Source of the DNA: Arachidicoccus terrestris
GTDB lineage: Bacteria; Bacteroidota; Bacteroidia; Chitinophagales; Chitinophagaceae
DNA: 64,000 bases
Assembly (NCBI RefSeq): GCF_020042345.1
Contig: NZ_CP083387.1
Location: 992,001 to 1,056,000 of the forward strand
Direction: 5' to 3'
In this document: piece after piece, positions 58,814-64,000 of the stretch
Numbering within the stretch: the stretch's first letter is position 1
Layout: each line of letters starts with the position of its first letter
Program-made: the position numbers and the translations under genes
Notes under the pieces: generated by a model
Told to the model about the DNA's origin: nothing
Database searches by the model: none
What the model saw: only the letters and a program-made list of their open reading frames with translations

Positions 58814-61800
58814 TTATCGAAGTTTTAATGAATACATATAGACAGGTGCATTCGTTTTTTTCCATGCTACCACCAGCTGATACCTGCCCGCATTGATCAT
58901 GGTGGGCGTCATCAAAAAGCAGTTATTCCATTTGCCTTCTTTGGTATGCGTCAGCCAGACAGCTGACTCAGCCATCACTTTGCCATCTGCCGCGACAAGC
59001 TTCAAAGTGGCCTGCAGGCTGTCCTGCCCGGGACAAGCATATTTTACATGAAAGGAATGAAAGTCGGCCACGCCCGTCACCAGTGGCCAGGCAATTGAGT
59101 CTGCCTGATTATCCGGAACACCGGCTGCCGCAGCCCTGAATAAAATACAATCCTTGCCGGCTCTCTTTACACGGGACGCGCCGCGGCTGAATAAGGCACT
59201 GGTCACGTCATAGGTAAATTCCTTTTTCTGATCATAAGGCGGCTGCATGTTGCTGACCGGCTTAAAGGCAATCAGGCTCGTTTTCCACCAGGGTTCTTCG
59301 CTGAGAACTATTCCCTTAGAGACCTTTTTTTTATAAACCTCAAGGCTATCTTCAATCCCGCTGCCGTTTTGAATCAAGACTTCCGCTTTCGTATGTGTAT
59401 TGATAAACTTATCCGCTTCAAGTTTTGCAGCCAGCTTCTTATCTGCGCCCGGAATACCTATGTACCAATCTAATGGTGCATTGACGATCCATTGAACACG
59501 CTGTTTTAAGGCAGATTGTGGAACGGTATTTTTGCCTTCCTTCACCCTGTCTTTTCCCACAGCGGCGGATTGCAGCCATTCAGCCCCATATAAACCGGCA
59601 GGAAGTCCGGAGAAGCTGACCGGCAATGGCGGGTTCTTATCCCCGCCCGTTTTTAACAGGTGATTATCTCCGGTACTTAGCCAGTCCTGTAGCCTAAACT
59701 GACTGGACTCCTGTCCTTTTCTATCCTCATTTAGCAACGACACAAGCCCTGCCGGCGCATTTACTTTTTGCGGCTCACCTGAGGCAGCACCTTTCTTTTT
59801 GCTGGCGATAGCGATGGCTGCAATAATGGCCTGCCCGCTATATGTTCTGGGAAAATCAATACGGATATGGCCATCCTTTACATGAACATCAAGGATCTTC
59901 TTAAGTGCTTTAAGGCGACCCGCTTCCCTGAAAATGTCAAAATGAGCCAGTCGCAGCTGAGCGTTGACAGCGACATCAAAATCCCGCCAGCCCGTGCAAT
60001 CCATATTGCTGCCTATCCCCCACCAGGGTTCTGCAAAATACAATTCCACGCGGTAGTCTCCACTGGGCACAGGGAAATCAAAATTCAGTTTGTCCCTGCC
60101 ATAGCGAAATGTCTGAAAGAGTGCATCGTCAAGCGTTCCCTTAATCGGATCCGTTATGCTCCGCTGACTGGCGAAAAAGGAAGGAAGACCTTTGTAGTTG
60201 GCTGTCCAGGATAAAGAGCCATAGCTTTTCGGCGTCCTGGACCTGTCGGGCGCCCACCGGTTACCGAAATGATCTGTATAGGACTGCCCTCCGCAATTAA
60301 AACGATACAAATAATTGTAACCGGCGGCAGGCGCTAAGATATCCGTTGACACGTCTTCGGATCGCACCCTGCTTTCGCGGCTACGCCACTTAGGGTCCTC
60401 CGGTAAATTTCTTAAGCGGACCAGATCGGTTACCCGGGCCTTCCCGTTATAATAACCGACTGCGAAGAGTATATTATAATTCAGACGGACATTTTTCCAG
60501 GTAAAATGAGTACCTATACCCCCGCGCGTTCTTGTACCTAAAACATGCATACCCCGGCCATTATAAAGCCTGACAGAGTCACAGTTGGAATAAACGATAA
60601 TATCTTTTCTTTCCCTGGTGCTATGCCACCTGCCGGGCCAGTCGTGGGAAGCAATATGCACCATGGGCGCGGTATCCGCTTTCGTAAAATTAGACTGATA
60701 AAGATAGACGGCCTCTGTGGGTTCCTCCCAGGAAGTCAGCAATCCTTTATAGTTGACAGGGCCAATCTTATCCAGATCCCGGTATCCTTCTCCGGCCTGC
60801 ACTCTTCCGGGATTATCATGAGAATTAAAAAGCCAGAGAAACTGCCCGCAAACACTATCACGTACTTTCCAGGCCAGCCTGATCTTCTTTTCCATCAGCG
60901 CGCACCAGCTTTCAATGCTATACGCTCCTTTTTCTTTAAACCCTCCTTCCGAATGAACATCCATTGTCCGCCATCCGCCATACTCACCGACCAGCACCTC
61001 TTTTTTCAGATCTTCGTTATAGGTATCGGGATCCCCCCCATAGGTGCCGCTCCAGTTCTGGGGAACGTCCCAATCAGTTCCTTCACCGCCATTACAAGTC
61101 GTGATCAGCCGTTGGCTCGAAGCAGTCGGATCCAGAGAACGTATCAGCTGAACACACTGCTTTGCAAAGTCTGCCGGCAGCCGGCTTTCGTTTTGCAAAC
61201 CCCACATAATATTGGAAGGGCTATTTCTTCTTTCCAATACCCAGTCTCTCAGCAGGCTGAGGAAATTCTTCCTGAATGCCGGCGTATCAAACCAGATATG
61301 CGCTGAAAATTGCGGCCACCATAAGACACCGTCTTTATCCCAATAGTATTGATAGCGCAAATTATGAGGCTGGTGTGCATCCCGGAAAGCATTGAAACCC
61401 ATTGACCGGATCATGGCGACACGGGTAGCGATCTCTTGTTTTGTAAAAGCATGGCTATTGCCCAAAGCATGTTCATAACCGGCAATACCATTAATAAAAA
61501 CAGGTTTTCCGTTTAGCAAAAACCGCTTAGGACCCTTTTGATCAAGTGCGGGCCATTTGATCCACCGTATCCCGTAGGGTGTCTCCAGTTCATCCAGTAC
61601 GGTGCCGGACGCCTTGTCGGTTACGGTGGTCTTTAAGGAATACAGATAAGGGGACGCCAGCGACCATAAATGAACCACTCCTGTGAGGCGTAGCCTACAA
61701 CGAGCGACCCGCTGCGCATCAGCACCGCTGTCAAGCGTCGTGTTATTTTCCGCAACTTTTTTTCCTGACCTGTCAAGTAAGACCTGCCGGACTACGACAG

Positions 61801-62590
61801 ACTGAGCTGAATCCGCATAGCTTTTGACAGTGGTAGCGACATACAAGGTGGCCGCTTTTTCATTGACCGTCGTATCATTATAAATATGGACGCCAAATGG
61901 AACAATACGCACCTTACCGGTACGGATCAGATGCACCGGCCGGAAAATCCCCAGCGGCTGACTTCCTTCGGAAAATCCGACTTCATCGGAACATCCACCG
62001 CAAACCCAGGGCAGGTCTCTTATACCCGCCGGATGTTCGACCTTTAAGGCCAACAGATTACCGGCGCCTTTTTTATTGAGCCACTGAGTCACTTCCAGAC
62101 TAAAGCTGGTCCTTCCTCCCGCGTGTTTCCCAATCAAATGCCCATTCAGATATACCGTTGCATAAGAGCTGACTCCTTCAAAAAACAAGAAATAAGACTG
62201 TCCCGGTTGATAGACGGCATCAAATGTCTTCCTATACCAACCGTCCCCATGGCGATTACCGTGCTTTTCCCGGATATAGCCGCCATAATCATCCCAGTTA
62301 TGCGGCAATTGAACTGTCTTCCAGTTTTGATCTTTATAACCTAGCCCCTCAAATCCTTTATAGCGAGACCCGCCGCTGCTATCTGTCACCGTCTTCCAAT
62401 CATCATCCAGTAAGCGGTCCTGCCTGAATGAAGAACTCCAGGGTAATTGACCTTGCAGCTTGCCAACGATCATCAGACAGCCGATCAGTATCAGTAAACA
62501 ACAATAGCGTTTTACGCTACCTCGCAGGAGGTAATACTTCGCATATCTTTCTTCACTGCTTCCCCTCACTGTCTGCCCAATTTGCATCAT
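58814..62590 (-). CDS. Multidomain GH2 glycosidase with malectin-like module
   Basis: 1258 residues, exported (YCCLLILIGCLMIVGKLQGQ). The GH2 sugar-binding domain (QLPHNWDDYGGYIREKHGNR, VYLNGHLIGKHAGG) is followed by the barrel: acid/base Glu about 464 in MWGLQNESRLP and nucleophile in VLVGEYGGWR. After an Ig-like domain, residues about 790-990 form a malectin-like module (YLYRFNCGGQSYTDHFGNRW, GDYRVELYFAEPWW, RDFDVAVNAQ, IIAAIAIAS). The last ~80 residues (FHSFHVKYACPGQDSLQATL) resemble a CBM6/35-type sandwich. Beta-galactosidase, glucuronidase and arabinopyranosidase are all possible. It lies 29 bp after GH95 and is the last gene of that unit. Confidence 0.85.
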   Translation of the reverse strand: MMQIGQTVRGSSEERYAKYYLLRGSVKRYCCLLILIGCLMIVGKLQGQLPWSSSFRQDRLLDDDWKTVTDSSGGSRYKGFEGLGYKDQNWKTVQLPHNWDDYGGYIREKHGNRHGDGWYRKTFDAVYQPGQSYFLFFEGVSSYATVYLNGHLIGKHAGGRTSFSLEVTQWLNKKGAGNLLALKVEHPAGIRDLPWVCGGCSDEVGFSEGSQPLGIFRPVHLIRTGKVRIVPFGVHIYNDTTVNEKAATLYVATTVKSYADSAQSVVVRQVLLDRSGKKVAENNTTLDSGADAQRVARCRLRLTGVVHLWSLASPYLYSLKTTVTDKASGTVLDELETPYGIRWIKWPALDQKGPKRFLLNGKPVFINGIAGYEHALGNSHAFTKQEIATRVAMIRSMGFNAFRDAHQPHNLRYQYYWDKDGVLWWPQFSAHIWFDTPAFRKNFLSLLRDWVLERRNSPSNIMWGLQNESRLPADFAKQCVQLIRSLDPTASSQRLITTCNGGEGTDWDVPQNWSGTYGGDPDTYNEDLKKEVLVGEYGGWRTMDVHSEGGFKEKGAYSIESWCALMEKKIRLAWKVRDSVCGQFLWLFNSHDNPGRVQAGEGYRDLDKIGPVNYKGLLTSWEEPTEAVYLYQSNFTKADTAPMVHIASHDWPGRWHSTRERKDIIVYSNCDSVRLYNGRGMHVLGTRTRGGIGTHFTWKNVRLNYNILFAVGYYNGKARVTDLVRLRNLPEDPKWRSRESRVRSEDVSTDILAPAAGYNYLYRFNCGGQSYTDHFGNRWAPDRSRTPKSYGSLSWTANYKGLPSFFASQRSITDPIKGTLDDALFQTFRYGRDKLNFDFPVPSGDYRVELYFAEPWWGIGSNMDCTGWRDFDVAVNAQLRLAHFDIFREAGRLKALKKILDVHVKDGHIRIDFPRTYSGQAIIAAIAIASKKKGAASGEPQKVNAPAGLVSLLNEDRKGQESSQFRLQDWLSTGDNHLLKTGGDKNPPLPVSFSGLPAGLYGAEWLQSAAVGKDRVKEGKNTVPQSALKQRVQWIVNAPLDWYIGIPGADKKLAAKLEADKFINTHTKAEVLIQNGSGIEDSLEVYKKKVSKGIVLSEEPWWKTSLIAFKPVSNMQPPYDQKKEFTYDVTSALFSRGASRVKRAGKDCILFRAAAAGVPDNQADSIAWPLVTGVADFHSFHVKYACPGQDSLQATLKLVAADGKVMAESAVWLTHTKEGKWNNCFLMTPTMINAGRYQLVVAWKKTNAPVYMYSLKLR

Positions 62591-62619
62591 CGATTTCTTT
62601 GCTGTTTTAACCTATTGTC

Positions 62620-64000
62620 TTATTGAATTCCGTTCATTTCTTCCAGATCCCCATTCAGTGTGTAAAGTGTCCCCGCTGCCACGTGCAGCTTTTTTGCCAA
62701 CTTTCCATAATGCAATACACAAGGTCCGCTTTTTATCCCGCGGATCTGTACTTTGTCCAGCCGGTGATCTTTCCACCAGATATTGAGTGTAAAGCCTCCT
62801 CTTGCCCGGATTCCTCTGACCCAGCCCACAGCCAGGCTATCGGGCAAGGCAGGTAATAGATCTATATAACCGTTTTGACTTTGTACCAGCATTTCCGCGA
62901 CTCCGGCCGCCCCACCAAAATTGCCGTCAATCTGAAAGGGCGGATGTGCATCCATCATATTATGATACACGCCACCACGCTCCCGGCCGGCCGCGCCTTC
63001 TGCCGGACGTAATAATTCTTCCAGTAGTTTCAAGGCATGATTGCCCTGTTTAAATCTTGCCCAAAGGTTGACCTTCCATGCCAGCGACCAGCCGGTGCCG
63101 CCGTCTCCACGGTAGATCAGTGACTGTCTAGCGGCACGCATCATGGCAGAATCCTTATCCCAACTGATATCATTACCGGGATAAACGCCCCATAAATGAG
63201 ATACATGGCGATGGGTGTCTGCCGTATCATCTTTATCCTCCATCCACTCCTGCAATTGCCCGTATTTACCCTTCTGATTGGGCGCGATCTGTTTGTATTT
63301 ATCTGCCAGATCTTTTCTGAAGGCTGTATCCACGCCTAATATTTCGGCCGCTTTGATGCAATTACTAAACAGGTCACGAATCAGCTGATGATCCATCGCA
63401 GGCCCCGCGACCAGCCCGCCATGCTCCGGTGAATTAGAAGGCACAGAAATCAAATAACCGGTTTTGGGGTCAGGTATAAGAAAATGCTGATAGAATTCGG
63501 CGGCCTTTTTCATCAGCTTATAGCCGGTATCTCTTAAGAAGGCTGTATCTTCTGTAAAGAGAAAATGTTCCCAGACATGATGACTGAGCCAGGCTGACCC
63601 GCCTACCCAGATTCCATGTTTAGCAGCATCGATCGGTGCTGTTGCCGCCCAAATATCTGTATTATGATGGAGCACCCAGCCGGGTGCGCCATATTGTTCA
63701 CGAGCGGTAACGGCGCCCGCTTCACTTAGATCCTGGATCAATTTGAAAAGTGGCCCGGTACAGGAAGACAGGTTCAGCACTTCCGCCGGCCAATAGTTCA
63801 TTTCCAGATTGATATTGGTCGTGTACTTACTGCCCCATGGCGGTGTAAGCAAATTATTCCAGATCCCTTGCAGGTTCGCAGCGCGGCCACCGGGCGGTGT
63901 GGCACTGATCATCAGGTACCGGGCATACTGTGTATAGAGCGTTATGAGCCCGAGATCGCTGCTGACCGTAAACTGCCGGATTCTTTCATCCGTCGGCAGA
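62620..64000 (-). CDS. GH95 family alpha-L-fucosidase/alpha-L-galactosidase, 5' end outside window
   Basis: The frame is open to the right edge, so the N-terminal part is missing; about 460 residues are present. LPTDERIRQF and YARYLMISATPPGGRAANLQG are GH95 signatures, and the active-site Asn pair lies in TTNINLEMNYWPAEVLNLS. The catalytic Glu is in PSNSPEHGGLV, and the conserved Asp in FQIDGNFGGAAGVAEML. All residues known from the bifidobacterial AfcA enzyme are kept. In pectin loci GH95 removes L-galactose or L-fucose from RG-II or side chains. The internal ATG at 63912 is not the true start. It is upstream of the malectin-GH2 gene in the same unit. Confidence 0.92.
   Translation of the reverse strand, partial: LPTDERIRQFTVSSDLGLITLYTQYARYLMISATPPGGRAANLQGIWNNLLTPPWGSKYTTNINLEMNYWPAEVLNLSSCTGPLFKLIQDLSEAGAVTAREQYGAPGWVLHHNTDIWAATAPIDAAKHGIWVGGSAWLSHHVWEHFLFTEDTAFLRDTGYKLMKKAAEFYQHFLIPDPKTGYLISVPSNSPEHGGLVAGPAMDHQLIRDLFSNCIKAAEILGVDTAFRKDLADKYKQIAPNQKGKYGQLQEWMEDKDDTADTHRHVSHLWGVYPGNDISWDKDSAMMRAARQSLIYRGDGGTGWSLAWKVNLWARFKQGNHALKLLEELLRPAEGAAGRERGGVYHNMMDAHPPFQIDGNFGGAAGVAEMLVQSQNGYIDLLPALPDSLAVGWVRGIRARGGFTLNIWWKDHRLDKVQIRGIKSGPCVLHYGKLAKKLHVAAGTLYTLNGDLEEMNGIQ

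Noticed and set aside
58629-58841. 70-codon plus-strand open frame before the GH2 gene end
   Set aside because: Overlaps the real GH2 coding end on the other strand and has no protein-like pattern.
60545-61306. 253-codon plus-strand open frame inside the GH2 gene
   Set aside because: Antisense shadow of a confidently assigned GH2 barrel; no start signal or family motif.
63912-63912. ATG at 63912 as the GH95 start
   Set aside because: Conserved GH95 sequence (LPTDERIRQF, YARYL) continues upstream to the window edge.

Overview
The window reads as accessory DNA of a Bacteroidota bacterium, most likely Chitinophagaceae-like (the family is inference). The evidence is a SusC/SusD pair, many secreted or lipoprotein glycosidases typical of the phylum, weak ribosome-binding sites, and two close matches to the Bacteroidota -7 promoter motif TAnnTTTG. 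I see no tRNA, rRNA, insertion sequence, phage or CRISPR array.

Layout. (1) 1-4385, plus strand: five closely spaced genes unrelated to the rest. They encode the end of a VioB-like ferritin-fold protein, a beta-barrel family protein of unknown role, a tandem Dabb protein, a probably bicovalent berberine-bridge-type FAD oxidase and a DUF985 cupin. This looks like a small oxidative or specialised-metabolism cluster. (2) 4450-10199, minus: GH127 and GH106. (3) 10620-11495, plus: an AraC-type regulator, divergent from GH106 and convergent with the big operon across a perfect 15-bp inverted repeat. (4) 43083 down to 11605, minus: sixteen genes with gaps under 60 bp, some overlapping, about 31.5 kb. 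They encode GH43, a large beta-propeller, an SGNH acetylesterase, three GH2, three GH78, DUF3826, a sialidase-fold lipoprotein, an STN-fused esterase, a GH141-like beta-helix enzyme, a Gfo/Idh/MocA oxidoreductase, a sodium:solute symporter and a second small propeller. (5) 52821 down to 43420, minus: DUF3826, two PL1 lyases, a beta-helix/DUF6298 fusion and a GH140-type apiosidase. (6) 58107 down to 53344, minus: SusC and SusD. (7) 64000 down to 58814, minus: GH95 (cut by the window edge) and a malectin-containing GH2.

Together, regions 2-7 form a pectin utilisation locus. The combination of GH140, GH141-like, GH95, GH127, GH106, several GH78 and GH2, GH43, PL1 and esterases matches what is known for rhamnogalacturonan-II or closely related rhamnogalacturonans. 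PL1 would cut the backbone; SusCD would import oligosaccharides; the exo-enzymes and esterases would strip side chains; and the symporter plus NAD(P)-dependent oxidoreductase would take up and convert a released sugar.

The most notable non-coding find is a nearly identical 40-bp element (34/40 identical) about 200 bp upstream of the first genes of regions 4 and 5. Each copy has a TAnnTTTG match and a TTTATATATAAA palindrome, and each is followed by structured leader RNA. This suggests one regulator co-controls more than twenty genes. Two stretches look like gene remnants: 51845-52050, which shares 19 exact bases with the 3' end of the GH140 gene, and 58158-58355.
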